Numbered from the stretch's first letter, positions 24,833 through 32,856 are shown. The stretch is 64,000 nt of DNA from an uncultured Lachnospiraceae bacterium (GCA_910577675.1 CAJTOR010000002.1:1-64000), one strand, 5' to 3'. The notes: a model not told the origin generated them from the letters alone. Numbers and translations are program-made.

Positions 24833-24855
24833 AGGCTGGTTTTTAGAAAATGTGG

Positions 24856-24899
24856 CTGCTGCAAAATAACGGTTATTGTTATTTTGCAGCAGTTTTTTT
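24856..24899 (+). terminator. Terminator after the slipin gene
   Basis: CTGCTGCAAAATAAC pairs perfectly with GTTATTTTGCAGCAG around a 7-base loop, followed by seven T. Confidence 0.92.
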
Positions 24900-24970
24900 A
24901 TGTGAAGCCCCATGTAGAAAAAAATGCCGTAAGGCAGCACATCGACCCGGTCGGTTATCTTTTCCAGTTA

Positions 24971-25071
24971 GTCAAAGAAAACTTTATATCCCCATGCTGC
25001 TTTCGCAGCAGAAGTTTCCCCTTATCCACCGCTTTCATATTATGGCTTAGATTCAGGGGGACTTCTTTGAT
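24971..25071 (-). repeat. Dispersed MITE-like repeat, copy E (inverted)
   Basis: Read on the minus strand it starts ATCAAAGAAGTCCCCC, has TCTAAGCCATAATATGAAAG, GGTGGATAAGGGG and GAAAGCAGCATGGGGATATAAAG, and ends TTTCTTTGAC. The termini form the family inverted repeat. The TGTCAGGTGGGG hairpin module is missing. Confidence 0.75.
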
Positions 25072-25182
25072 AGATTAAATTTATGATTTCTTCACATATG
25101 GTTTATGCGGAATGAAAATATAAGGATGCGGTTTATGTATTTGAATCATACTACCCAATAGAATGAATTATTGGAGGTAGAT

Positions 25183-25554
25183 ATGGAGATAAACTATGTG
25201 AAGTTGGGAAAACGGATAAGGCGGATACGCGATGACAGGAAGTTGTCACAGGAAAAGGTAGCGAAGGAAATAGGCGTTTCCGTGGCACATATGAGCAATA
25301 TTGAAAATGGGAAAACAAAATTCAGTTTGCCGGTTTTGATTAATATAGCGGAAACATTGGGCGTGACACCGGATGTTCTCTTGATGGAGCAGGTGAACAC
25401 AAATGGGAAGACGCGCGGCGTGTTGGTAAAGCAGATTGACGACCAGCTTTCAGGATGTGATGAGGCGCAGATTTTTATGATAGAGGAAATTGTTCATAGT
25501 GCGAAAAAACTTTTGGCAGAGTATGAGAAGAGGGTAAGGGAGTTAAAGAAATAG
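25183..25554 (+). CDS. XRE-family transcriptional regulator
   Basis: A 123-residue single-domain regulator. The helix-turn-helix of the Cro/C1 type spans residues 6-65 (KLGKRIRRIRDDRKLSQEKV, GVSVAHMSNIENGKTKFSLP). The C-terminal helix may mediate dimerisation. ATG 25183 has GGAGG at 25173-25177; the TTG at 25171 is rejected. The gene stands alone with its own terminator, and its target is unknown. Confidence 0.88.
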   Translation: MEINYVKLGKRIRRIRDDRKLSQEKVAKEIGVSVAHMSNIENGKTKFSLPVLINIAETLGVTPDVLLMEQVNTNGKTRGVLVKQIDDQLSGCDEAQIFMIEEIVHSAKKLLAEYEKRVRELKK

Positions 25555-25560
25555 TGGATT

Positions 25561-25596
25561 GGTGCCGCGCGGGTAAAACCTGGCGGCGCTTTTTTG
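25561..25596 (+). terminator. Terminator after the XRE gene
   Basis: GTGCCGC pairs with GCGGCGC (one G-T pair) around a GCGGGTAAAACCTG loop, followed by six T. Confidence 0.8.
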
Positions 25597-25731
25597 TGTG
25601 TGGTTGTACAGAATATACAAAGAAAGTAATTAATTGGGGCTTTCCTAAAATGGTGGGAGGATTTATAATGGAAGGTAGAAACTTATAATTTATTCCGCAA
25701 AGGCAGCAGGAGCGGATAAAAGGAGGGTAAT

Positions 25732-26604
25732 TTGGAGGCGATTATGGTTTCGGGGCTTACAAAGTCCTACGGGAAAGCAAGGGGGATAGACGGGCTTACT
25801 CTCCGTGTGGGAGAGGGGGAATTTTTCGGGTTTATCGGACCGAACGGAGCTGGAAAAAGTACCACAATCCGCACGCTTATTGGTCTGATCAAGGCGGATG
25901 CCGGAAAGGTGGAAATATTTGGGAAAGATATCCAAACAGAAAATAGGAAAATTTTGGAAGAAACGGGATATTTGCCATCGGAGGCAATTTTTTATCCGGG
26001 TATGAAAGTGGGGGAAGTAATCGAGCTTTCGGCAAAACTGCGCGGGAAGGATTGCAAAGGGGAAGCGGAAGAACTTTGCGGGCGCTTGGAGCTTGACCGG
26101 GGTAAAAAGGTGCGGGAACTTTCCTTTGGCAACCGAAAGAAGCTTGGTATCGTGTGTGCCTTGCAGCACTCTCCGCGCCTGTGTATCCTGGATGAGCCGA
26201 CAAGTGGGCTTGACCCGCTTATGCAGCGGGAATTCTTCGGGATACTCAGGGAGAAAAATGCTGCCGGGATGACAATTTTTCTTTCCAGCCATATTCTTAC
26301 GGAAGTGCAGCAATATTGCAGCAGGGCAGCCGTAATCAGGGAGGGGAAGATTATTGCCTGTGACAGTGTGGAGGCGCTGGCGGATACCAAAGCGAAGCGG
26401 GTGCATGTGCGGGGCAATATAAATATTGCAGGGCTTTGCGGGGTGAAGGATATTTGCAAAGGGCAGCGGGAACTAAGTTTTCTTTACAGTGGGCGGATGG
26501 GGGAGTTGCTCACTGTACTTAGTGGGCAGGAAGTGGAAGATCTGTCAATATCGGAACCCGATCTGGAAGAAATATTTATGCATTACTATAAGGAAACGGT
26601 GTGA
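25732..26604 (+). CDS. ABC transporter ATP-binding protein (ABC-2 exporter type)
   Basis: A 290-residue ATPase. Walker A GPNGAGKST, a Q-loop near residue 85, signature LSFGNRKKLGIV (the variant common in antibiotic/drug exporters of the CcmA/DrrA/BcrA class), Walker B LCILDEPTSGLDP and H-loop SSHILTE. A C-terminal extension of about 75 residues follows, as usual in this class. TTG 25732 after AGGAGGG is taken as the start because the family N-terminal strand (EAIMVSGLTKSYG) then fits. ATG 25744 with GGAGG at 25734-25738 is an equally good alternative. It pairs with the permease 59 bases downstream. Confidence 0.9.
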   Translation: MEAIMVSGLTKSYGKARGIDGLTLRVGEGEFFGFIGPNGAGKSTTIRTLIGLIKADAGKVEIFGKDIQTENRKILEETGYLPSEAIFYPGMKVGEVIELSAKLRGKDCKGEAEELCGRLELDRGKKVRELSFGNRKKLGIVCALQHSPRLCILDEPTSGLDPLMQREFFGILREKNAAGMTIFLSSHILTEVQQYCSRAAVIREGKIIACDSVEALADTKAKRVHVRGNINIAGLCGVKDICKGQRELSFLYSGRMGELLTVLSGQEVEDLSISEPDLEEIFMHYYKETV

Positions 26605-26663
26605 TATACTGATATGCAAAGTTTTTGAAAAACAGTTTTATTTGGATGGAAGGGGGATGAGGG

Positions 26664-27449
26664 ATGGTATTAATCAGACATGAATTAAGGCAGGGGAGGG
26701 CATCGTTTGTTATATGGACGACGGCGGTTGCCATGCTGCTTGCGGTCTGTATATTTATTTTTCCACAGATGCAGGACGGGATGGAGGGGATGAGCGAGAT
26801 GTTTGCCTCCATGGGGGGATTTACGGAAGCATTTGGTATGGATCGGATTAATTTTGGCACATTCATCGGGTTTTATGCAGTGGAGTGCGGCAATATACTT
26901 GGGCTTGGCGGGGCGCTGTATGCGGCTCTTTTCTCCGTGGGTGCACTTGCGAAGGAGGAGCAGGGGCATACGGCGGAATTTTTGCTGGCACATCCGCTAA
27001 GCCGTGGGCGCGTGGCGGCGGAAAAGCTTGCGGCGGTGATGATTGGTGTTTTGACTTTTAATATCTGCGTCTATGTGGTGGCGATTGTTTCCACTATTCT
27101 TTGCGGGGAAAAAGTCCCGTTTAAGGAAATTACGCTTTTGCATTTTGCCTACCTGCTTATGCAGTTGGAGATAGCAGGTATCTGTTTTGGGATTTCTGCA
27201 TTTATGCGCCGCGGTACGGCGGGGGTGGGGCTTGGAGCAGCGATTTTGATGTATTTTTTTAACCTGATTGCAAATCTTTCGAAAAGCGCGGAATTTTTGC
27301 GCTACATTACACCTTTTGCCTATGCGGATGGCGCGGATATAGTGTCTTTAAAAAAGCTTGATGTGGGGCTTATCTGCCTCGGAATGATTTATGCTGTGCT
27401 GGGGATTGCGGCGGCGTTTACAAAGTATCGGCGCAAGGATATTATATAA
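26664..27449 (+). CDS. ABC-2 type permease
   Basis: A 261-residue membrane protein with six predicted helices (near 18-36, 75-95, 115-140, 150-170, 178-200, 230-250). Family signs are the amphipathic N-terminus HELRQGRASFVIWTT and the EEQGHTAEFLLAHPLSRGRVAAEK stretch. It forms an exporter with the preceding ATPase. Substrate not evident from context. Confidence 0.88.
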   Translation: MVLIRHELRQGRASFVIWTTAVAMLLAVCIFIFPQMQDGMEGMSEMFASMGGFTEAFGMDRINFGTFIGFYAVECGNILGLGGALYAALFSVGALAKEEQGHTAEFLLAHPLSRGRVAAEKLAAVMIGVLTFNICVYVVAIVSTILCGEKVPFKEITLLHFAYLLMQLEIAGICFGISAFMRRGTAGVGLGAAILMYFFNLIANLSKSAEFLRYITPFAYADGADIVSLKKLDVGLICLGMIYAVLGIAAAFTKYRRKDII

Positions 27450-27465
27450 GTAAAGATGCTAAAAG

Positions 27466-27500
27466 AAAGGAAGGGACAATCCTGTGCCCCTTCCTTTTTT
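27466..27500 (+). terminator. Terminator after the ABC-2 pair
   Basis: AGGAAGGG pairs with CCCTTCCT around a 12-base loop and is followed by a T run. It is convergent with abfA and may serve both strands. Confidence 0.85.
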
Positions 27501-27504
27501 GATA

Positions 27505-28989
27505 TTATTTTAACGTTACTTTTAAGGAAATAACGCTGCATGGCGGAATGTTAAAGGAGATCGCGCCGTTTTCAAGTTTTGCGTCGCTGAAATCCGCAGT
27601 TTTTACGGTTTCCGGAGCGTCGAAAGTATTGTGTGCGTCCATTGCACCGGTTAGGATTGTGCCGGTAACGCACTCCGGTGTTCCTTCGGCAAATACGGTT
27701 TCAACCGGGTATGTATCGTCGAGTGACAGGTTGGCAATTGTTACGGTAATGCTGCCGTCTGCTGCGCGGGAAACGGATTCGGTAAGGTTCGGGATTAAGT
27801 CCTTGTCCATTCCGATTGTTTCGGTGGCGATTGAGCTGTCGAGCAATGTAGCATCCTGATGGTCACGGAACATTTTAAATACATGGTAGGTTGGGGTGAG
27901 CAACATTTTTTCACCCTCCGTAAGGATTACCGCCTGGAGCACATTTACAAGCTGGGCGATATTTGCCATCTTTACGCGGTCGCTGTGCTTGTTAAAGAGG
28001 TTTAAGTTGATTGCGGCAACCATCGCGTCACGCATTGTATTTTGCTGGTAGAGGAAACCAGGGTTGGTGCTAGGTTCAACATCAAACCAGGTACCCCACT
28101 CATCGACAATCAAACCAACTTTCTTTTTCGGGTCATAGCGGTCCATAATCGCGCCGTGGCGGTGGAGCAATTCTTCCATAAAATATGCCTTGTGCAGTGT
28201 GGTGTAGTATTCTGCCTTATCAAACTGTGTCGCGCTGCCCTTGTGCTCCCAGTCCTTGCCAGGAACCGTGTAATAGTGGAGCGAAAGCCCGTCCATGTAG
28301 TTGCCTGCAATTTTCATAACGGTGTCCGTCCAGTTATAGTCGTTTGAATTCGGACCGCAGGCAATCTTGTAGATTTTCTTGTCCTTGTAGTAGTTGCGCA
28401 CGTAGGTCTGGTAACGGCGGTATTCGTCGGCATAATATTCTGGGCGCATATTGCCGCCGCAGCCCCAGTTCTCATTTCCGACACCAAAATAGTTTACAGT
28501 GTAGGCTTCCTCATGCCCGTTCTCTTTGCGCAGGTCAGCCATCGGGGATACACCGGAGAAGGTCATATATTCCACCCATTCGGACATCTCGCGCACCGTG
28601 CCGCTACCGACATTGCCGTTGATATAGGTTTCGCAGCCGATCTGGCGGCAGAGCTCCATAAATTCATGTGTGCCGAAGCTGTTGTCCTCAACCACACCGC
28701 CCCAGTGGGTGTTGACAATTTTTTTTCTCTTTTCTTTCGGACCGATGCCATCCATCCAGTGGTACTCATCTGCGAAACAGCCGCCCGGCCAGCGCAGTAC
28801 CGGAAGTTTCATCTCCCTTAACGCGTTCACAACATCATTGCGCATGCCGTTGGTGTTCGGGATTGGGGAATCTTCCCCGACAAACAATCCTTCATAGATG
28901 CATCTGCCAAGATGCTCGGAAAAATTTCCGTAAATTTCTTTGTTGATTTTACTTTTCGGATTACCCGGGTTTACATAAAGTTTTGCCAT
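27505..28989 (-). CDS. abfA: Alpha-L-arabinofuranosidase, GH51
   Basis: A 494-residue intracellular GH51 enzyme that removes terminal alpha-L-arabinofuranose from arabino-oligosaccharides. The acid/base Glu is in GVGNENWGCGG (E173) and the nucleophile in LIVDEWGTWF (E297). N-terminal blocks GNFSEHLGRCIYEGLFVG and PVLRWPGGCFADEYHW are diagnostic. Length is typical. ATG 28989 has ATGGAGG upstream; a start at 29001 would include it. The enzyme feeds arabinose to AraA from the larger cluster at 30.9-49 kb. Its leader is long and structured (see separate entries). Confidence 0.97.
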   Translation of the reverse strand: MAKLYVNPGNPKSKINKEIYGNFSEHLGRCIYEGLFVGEDSPIPNTNGMRNDVVNALREMKLPVLRWPGGCFADEYHWMDGIGPKEKRKKIVNTHWGGVVEDNSFGTHEFMELCRQIGCETYINGNVGSGTVREMSEWVEYMTFSGVSPMADLRKENGHEEAYTVNYFGVGNENWGCGGNMRPEYYADEYRRYQTYVRNYYKDKKIYKIACGPNSNDYNWTDTVMKIAGNYMDGLSLHYYTVPGKDWEHKGSATQFDKAEYYTTLHKAYFMEELLHRHGAIMDRYDPKKKVGLIVDEWGTWFDVEPSTNPGFLYQQNTMRDAMVAAINLNLFNKHSDRVKMANIAQLVNVLQAVILTEGEKMLLTPTYHVFKMFRDHQDATLLDSSIATETIGMDKDLIPNLTESVSRAADGSITVTIANLSLDDTYPVETVFAEGTPECVTGTILTGAMDAHNTFDAPETVKTADFSDAKLENGAISFNIPPCSVISLKVTLK

Positions 28990-29002
28990 AAAAGCCTCCA
29001 TT

Positions 29003-29069
29003 CCGAGAACGTTTACGTTTGAGGAAATGATTATGGCTTATTTGTGACGTTCTCGGCGCAAATAGCCAT
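29003..29069 (-). promoter_or_regulatory. Nested inverted repeats in the abfA leader
   Basis: CCGAGAACGT (29003-29012) pairs perfectly with ACGTTCTCGG (29047-29056). Interlocked with it, ATGGCTTATTTG (29033-29044) pairs with CAAATAGCCAT (29059-29069) with one bulge. The two helices overlap, so they are either alternatives or a pseudoknot. One arm runs into the ribosome binding site region of abfA, allowing control of translation. Confidence 0.55.
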
Positions 29070-29114
29070 GTGTAATAGTACTTTCCTTTTTTAATATTTA
29101 AGAAAATACTGAAA

Positions 29115-29136
29115 TTATCAAGGTTTTTCTTGATAA
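29115..29136. promoter_or_regulatory. Putative operator at the abfA transcription start
   Basis: TTATCAAG-N6-CTTGATAA is a perfect 8-base dyad five bases downstream of the -10 box. A repressor site at the start of transcription is likely; the protein is not identified. It differs from the TTTAGA/TCTAAA sites of the neighbouring cluster. Confidence 0.6.
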
Positions 29137-29140
29137 GATT

Positions 29141-29169
29141 ATTATAGGGTAGAAAGGGGTGGGTGTCAA
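29141..29169 (-). promoter_or_regulatory. abfA promoter
   Basis: Minus strand TTGACA (29169-29164) and TATAAT (29146-29141) with a 17-base spacer. The leader to the start codon is about 145 bases. Confidence 0.85.
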
Positions 29170-29271
29170 GCTGTGAGTGTATGTGCAAATAGGAGAAATA
29201 ATGGGGGAGAATTTGTGAAAAGTGCTGTGTTTTTGGTGGGGGAAGTGATGGGAAAAAAATAGAATGTAGAA

Positions 29272-29304
29272 AGCCCGGTACCAATTTTTATCTGATACCG
29301 GGCT
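29272..29304. terminator. Hairpin upstream of abfA
   Basis: AGCCCGGTA pairs perfectly with TACCGGGCT around a 15-base loop. On the minus strand it is followed by TTCTACATTC, a weak T tract. It may end transcription entering from the repeat array. Confidence 0.55.
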
Positions 29305-29536
29305 CTCATTCTGACTGATCCATTGGAGGATGCCTCCTTTTGATTATTTTGTTTTTATGCCATTCCCCGTTTGGCTTGTCATTTTTTGTTACTGGAATGT
29401 TGGATAATATTTAAGGGGAGCAGATGGAAAATTCTTTGCCGTGTGTATGAAACGAAAAGAGTTTCCATATTAAAGGGTTACATCTATGTTAAGGTTTAAC
29501 CGGAAGGGAGTACATGAAATTGTACTGCCCATATTG

Positions 29537-29905
29537 ATTTGTGAGGTGGAACATTTGATCTTTTTGAACCATGTCCTCGTTTTTGGTTCCGATGGGGTAA
29601 AACGTTATGACTTCATTGGACCGTACCTCCTTTTTTAGATTTGGATGGGGTAAAACACTATGTTTTCGGTGGACTGTACCTCCTTTTCTAGATTAGATGG
29701 AGCAAACATCACGATCTTCTGAGCCGGTACCTTCCCTTTTTGGATTTGGATGAGGTAAAACATCAGGTCTTCATTGGACTGTACCTTCCTTTTTTAGATT
29801 GGATAAGGTGGAACGTCATGTTTTCATTGGACTGTACCTTCCTTTTTAGATTGGATGGGGTAAAACGTTAAGTTTTCATTGGACCGTACCTTCCTTTCTT
29901 TGATT
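29537..29905. repeat. Array of ~52-bp tandem repeats
   Basis: Six clear units and one degraded unit. The landmark GTACCTTCC/GTACCTCC occurs at 29623, 29676, 29727, 29781, 29834 and 29886, giving spacings of 53, 51, 54, 53 and 52. Unit outline: GGATGGGGTAAAACGT, TTTTCATTGGAC, GTACCTTCCTTTTTTAGATT. On the minus strand four of six units show AAGGARG, a 9- to 10-base gap, ATG, two codons and a stop. The array fills the gap between abfA and the next plus-strand gene. No coding frame spans it; 29906-30077 is AT-rich with nothing recognised. Confidence 0.85.
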
Positions 29906-30077
29906 TGTGTTTCTGTTTTGTTTTTCTTGGCTTCATTATAGTACATGAAAATAGACTTGTCAAGCGGAAAAATAAGAAAATTTATAAAAAAAGTATAAAT
30001 TAACAGATTATTTTAAATTTATATTGTAATAGGCGGATAAATTTGGCAGAAATAAGGAAGCATAAGATTTTTAACCG

Positions 30078-30216
30078 GTCAAAGAAGCTCCTGTTTCTAA
30101 AGTTGTAGATGAAAGAGGGAGTAAGGGGGACTTTTTTGTGCCAGGTGGGGTGGAAGGTTCATCTGACAGGGAGAGCAGCATAGGGATAGCGGAGTGGATT
30201 CCGAATTTTCTTTGAC
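30078..30216 (+). repeat. Dispersed MITE-like repeat, copy C (complete form)
   Basis: Bounded by GTCAAAGAA (30078-30086) and TTCTTTGAC (30208-30216), a perfect 9-base terminal inverted repeat. Internal blocks are GGGAGTAAGGGGGACTT, TGCCAGGTGGGG with its partner TCATCTGACA, GGGAGAGCAGCATAGGGATAG and CGGAGTGGATTCCGAA. It has the cleanest termini of the seven copies. Confidence 0.85.
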
Positions 30217-30263
30217 TAAGCAGGGAGGAGAGGTTCGGTTTTTTGCGAATGAAAAATTTATGG

Positions 30264-30292
30264 TTGAGATACGGTGAAAGATGGGGTATAAT
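30264..30292 (+). promoter_or_regulatory. Promoter upstream of the small membrane protein gene
   Basis: TTGAGA (30264-30269) and TATAAT (30287-30292), spacer 17. It leaves a leader of about 135 bases in which no clear hairpin was identified. Confidence 0.7.
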
Positions 30293-30433
30293 GGGGAGGA
30301 TTTATAAGGATATGCTTGGTTTTTGGTTGGCGGGCGGCAGGCAGGGTGCTTCCCGGACAGTGGGGATTTTTGTAGGCTGGTTCCCATTTGGGATTGATTC
30401 CAGGGGATAGATTCTTACAGATAGGAGGATAAT

Positions 30434-30670
30434 ATGCACGAATACAGGCCTTTTGATGTGGTGAAGGAGGTTGTCTGGAATCTTTTTGTCTATGTACTCT
30501 ACTATATTTATTGCTTTGTGATGTTGCTGCTGGTTCATTTTATGCTTTACCGGTTTATTAAGTCGATGCAGTGGACGGTAAGGGATATCGCCGTATATGC
30601 GCTGTGTGCGGCAACGTTGATTATGGCAGTGCGTATTGGAGGGCGTATCAGGAAAAAAAACAGGCGCTAA
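30434..30670 (+). CDS. Small membrane protein of unknown function
   Basis: A 78-residue protein with two hydrophobic segments (residues 14-38 and 50-68) and a basic tail (RIGGRIRKKNRR). The strong AGGAGG site seven bases before ATG 30434, a consensus promoter and a clean terminator support a real single-gene unit. No family recognised. It separates the repeat array and copy C from the GH43 gene. Confidence 0.7.
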   Translation: MHEYRPFDVVKEVVWNLFVYVLYYIYCFVMLLLVHFMLYRFIKSMQWTVRDIAVYALCAATLIMAVRIGGRIRKKNRR

Positions 30671-30676
30671 ACAAAA

Positions 30677-30713
30677 GGCAGGGGATGAAATTTGTACCCC
30701 TGCCAATTTTTTT
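30677..30713 (+). terminator. Terminator after the small membrane protein gene
   Basis: GGCAGGGG pairs perfectly with CCCCTGCC around a 12-base loop, followed by AATTTTTTT. Confidence 0.92.
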
Positions 30714-30746
30714 GTCCAATTTGCCAAAAAAATCTTCAATTACCTC

Positions 30747-30788
30747 TTGATTTATTTAGAAAAATCTAATATATTATAGATAAGTCTA
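30747..30788 (+). promoter_or_regulatory. GH43 promoter with two TTTAGA/TCTAAA operators
   Basis: TTGATT (30747-30752) and TATATT (30770-30775) are 17 bases apart. The spacer contains TTAGA-N4-TCTAA (30756-30769). A second dyad, TAGA-N4-TCTA (30777-30788), follows the -10 box; the centres are 20 bases apart. The same half-sites appear at the divergent operon promoter, which points to the ArsR-like regulator encoded between them. Confidence 0.65.
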
Positions 30789-30891
30789 AATGATGTGGTT
30801 GATTTATACAAGAAAAGAGAGTAAAAATACTTGAAAATAATAAAAATCACGGAAATTAGGAAGGTATTTTAGAATAATCTCAGGAAGGGGT

Positions 30892-31857
30892 ATGAAAATG
30901 TTGAAGGAAACGGAGTACAACAAACCATGGATTGGGCAGCGGGCGGATCCTTATGTGATGAGGGCGGCGGATGGCAAGTATTATTTTACGGCATCAGTAC
31001 CAGCTTATGACCGGATCATCCTGCGCAGGGCGGATACCCTTGTGGGACTTGCGGATGCGCCGGAGCGGACAATCTGGGAGAAACATGAGTCCGGACCGAT
31101 GAGCAAACATGTCTGGGCACCGGAATTACACTATCTTGACGGGGGCTGGTATATTTATTTTGCAGCGGGAATGCAGGAGGATATCTGGGCGATCAGACCT
31201 TATGTGCTGCACTGTATGGGACAGAACCCGATGGAGGATAAATGGGAGGAATGCGGCGCGATGCAGTGTGCCGACGAAGATGAGTTTTCGTTTCGCGCGT
31301 TTTCACTTGACGCGACGGTATTTGAGAATAAAGGGAAGCATTATATGGTATGGGCGGAGAAAGTCGGTGTGGGCAGGCAGATTTCCAATCTGTACATAGC
31401 CGAGATGGAGAGCCCGACAAAATTAAAGACCGTCCAGGTGCTTTTGGTTACGCCGGATTATGACTGGGAAAGAGTTGGTTTCTGGGTGGCGGAGGGATCT
31501 GCGGTATTAAAACATGACGGGAGGATATTCCTTACATACTCGGCAAGTGCCACGGGCGCATGTTACTGTGTCGGCATGATGACGGCATCCGAGGAGGACG
31601 ATTTGCTCGACCCGCTCTCCTGGAGAAAGTCGAGGAAACCGGTGCTTGGGACGGATGTGGAAAAAGGGATCTACGGGCCTGGGCATAACAGTTTCGTAAA
31701 GTCCGAGGACGGGATGAAGGATATTATGGTTTTCCACGCAAGGCAGTATGAGGAGATTGTGGGAGATCCTCTCTATGACCCGAACAGGCATGCGATGTTA
31801 CTTACAGTGGAGTGGGAGGCGGACGGGATGCCGCATTTTGAGTTTGGGAAAAATTAG
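30892..31857 (+). CDS. GH43-family glycosidase (arabinofuranosidase/xylosidase type)
   Basis: A 321-residue single-domain five-bladed beta-propeller enzyme without signal peptide. The catalytic base lies in QRADPYVMRAADGKYYFTAS, the pKa-modulating Asp in SLDATVFENKGKHYMVWAE, and the acid Glu in FWVAEGSAVLKHDGR. GPGHNSFVKSEDG is the usual last-blade His motif. The likely substrate is short alpha-1,5-arabino-oligosaccharide, inferred from GH51, a second GH43 and AraA nearby; xylosidase activity cannot be excluded. GGAAGGGG precedes ATG 30892. Transcribed alone, ending at a terminator shared with the ArsR-like gene. Confidence 0.9.
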   Translation: MKMLKETEYNKPWIGQRADPYVMRAADGKYYFTASVPAYDRIILRRADTLVGLADAPERTIWEKHESGPMSKHVWAPELHYLDGGWYIYFAAGMQEDIWAIRPYVLHCMGQNPMEDKWEECGAMQCADEDEFSFRAFSLDATVFENKGKHYMVWAEKVGVGRQISNLYIAEMESPTKLKTVQVLLVTPDYDWERVGFWVAEGSAVLKHDGRIFLTYSASATGACYCVGMMTASEEDDLLDPLSWRKSRKPVLGTDVEKGIYGPGHNSFVKSEDGMKDIMVFHARQYEEIVGDPLYDPNRHAMLLTVEWEADGMPHFEFGKN

Positions 31858-31863
31858 GATGGT

Positions 31864-31903
31864 AAAAAAGCACCGTACCGATAAAAAACGGTTCGGTGCT
31901 TTT
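31864..31903. terminator. Bidirectional terminator
   Basis: AAAAAGCACCGTACCG pairs with CGGTTCGGTGCTTTT with one mismatch. A-rich and T-rich flanks on both sides fit termination of the convergent GH43 and ArsR-like genes. Confidence 0.88.
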
Positions 31904-31914
31904 GGCGGGAGAAA

Positions 31915-32856
31915 TCACATTCCTTCTGTTTCCTCTTCGGATAACATGGGGCTGTAATTGATACTGACTTTGATATCCTGGTTGTAGTTTCCAAAACCAC
32001 TTCCAAAAATTGTAAGACCCCCCACATGCTCGCAGTCCTCCGGGACGGCAAACCTGAGTTTTAACGGGCTGCGGTAATCTAATTTCATCTGTTTTAGCGA
32101 AACATCCGAGATTTTCAGCCCGTCGATATAGGTGCCGTGGCGGTTTATAACAATAAGTTTCAGCATGCCGTACTGGTTCCAGTTGCGAAACCACCAGTTC
32201 GGTGTGAACAGCCCGCGCTCGTCGGCGAAATCGCCGGGGCTGGTCCAGTAGCCGAGGCAGGTATTGTTCAGGTAGAAATGGATGTCGGACGGCCAGACAC
32301 TGTTGCTGCCCGGTGCTTCGGAACAAAGCTCGGTCGAAATTGTGATCTGGTCGATTTTCTGCGAGGTCGGGATGAAGTTCGGGATAATATATTCCACAAA
32401 CCCCTTGGAGAACCAGATAATGCTTGCGTTCATCCTCTCCGGATGGGAGAAATATCGCGTGTTGTCCACCTCGCCTATAAGGTTCTTGTCCGTGGCGAGG
32501 CCGCAGGTTGGGCATACCTGGTAATCACAGTATTGGCCGACTTTGATTTCTGTTTCATAAATATTTTTGTATGCGACATCCGGTTCGATTTCAATTAGTA
32601 TCTTGTCAAGGTGGATTGAGCAGCGCTTTTCATTCCCGTGGCCGTTCGACTCGTTTGAGATTGAGATGATGCCGCAGTCCTCAAGGCGCTTGATATGGCT
32701 TGTGAGCGCGCCGTTCGTGATGTTTAGGCTGGCGGCAAGTTCATTCATGTTCATGCCCTTATTTTCAAGCAGTTGTTTAATGATGGACACGCGTATTTCG
32801 GAGCCAAGTGCCTTGAACAACTCCAAACCGTCGTCCAGTGAAGTGATATGTAACAT
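31915..32856 (-). CDS. ArsR-like winged-helix regulator with large C-terminal domain
   Basis: A 313-residue protein. Residues 1-85 are an ArsR/MarR-like winged helix (LFKALGSEIRVSIIKQLLEN, MNELAASLNITNGALTSHIK, LEDCGIISI). A CPTCG motif lies near residue 114, and the remaining 200 residues are beta-rich with many aromatics (IHFYLNNTCLGYWTSPGDFA, NWWFRNWNQYGMLK), resembling a sugar-binding jelly roll. Most ArsR proteins are about 100 residues and sense metals, so the large domain suggests a carbohydrate ligand. It sits between a GH43 gene and the divergent arabinoside operon, and matched half-sites lie at both promoters. The role as arabinan regulator is inference from place and operators. Confidence 0.82.
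   Translation of the reverse strand: MLHITSLDDGLELFKALGSEIRVSIIKQLLENKGMNMNELAASLNITNGALTSHIKRLEDCGIISISNESNGHGNEKRCSIHLDKILIEIEPDVAYKNIYETEIKVGQYCDYQVCPTCGLATDKNLIGEVDNTRYFSHPERMNASIIWFSKGFVEYIIPNFIPTSQKIDQITISTELCSEAPGSNSVWPSDIHFYLNNTCLGYWTSPGDFADERGLFTPNWWFRNWNQYGMLKLIVINRHGTYIDGLKISDVSLKQMKLDYRSPLKLRFAVPEDCEHVGGLTIFGSGFGNYNQDIKVSINYSPMLSEEETEGM

Noticed and set aside
24841..25078. Small plus-strand open frames after the slipin gene
   Set aside because: They lie across a strong terminator and dispersed repeat copy E, so they are not coding.
29537..29905. CRISPR array
   Set aside because: Units are contiguous and variable at about 52 bases with no alternation of identical repeats and unique spacers, and no cas genes are near.
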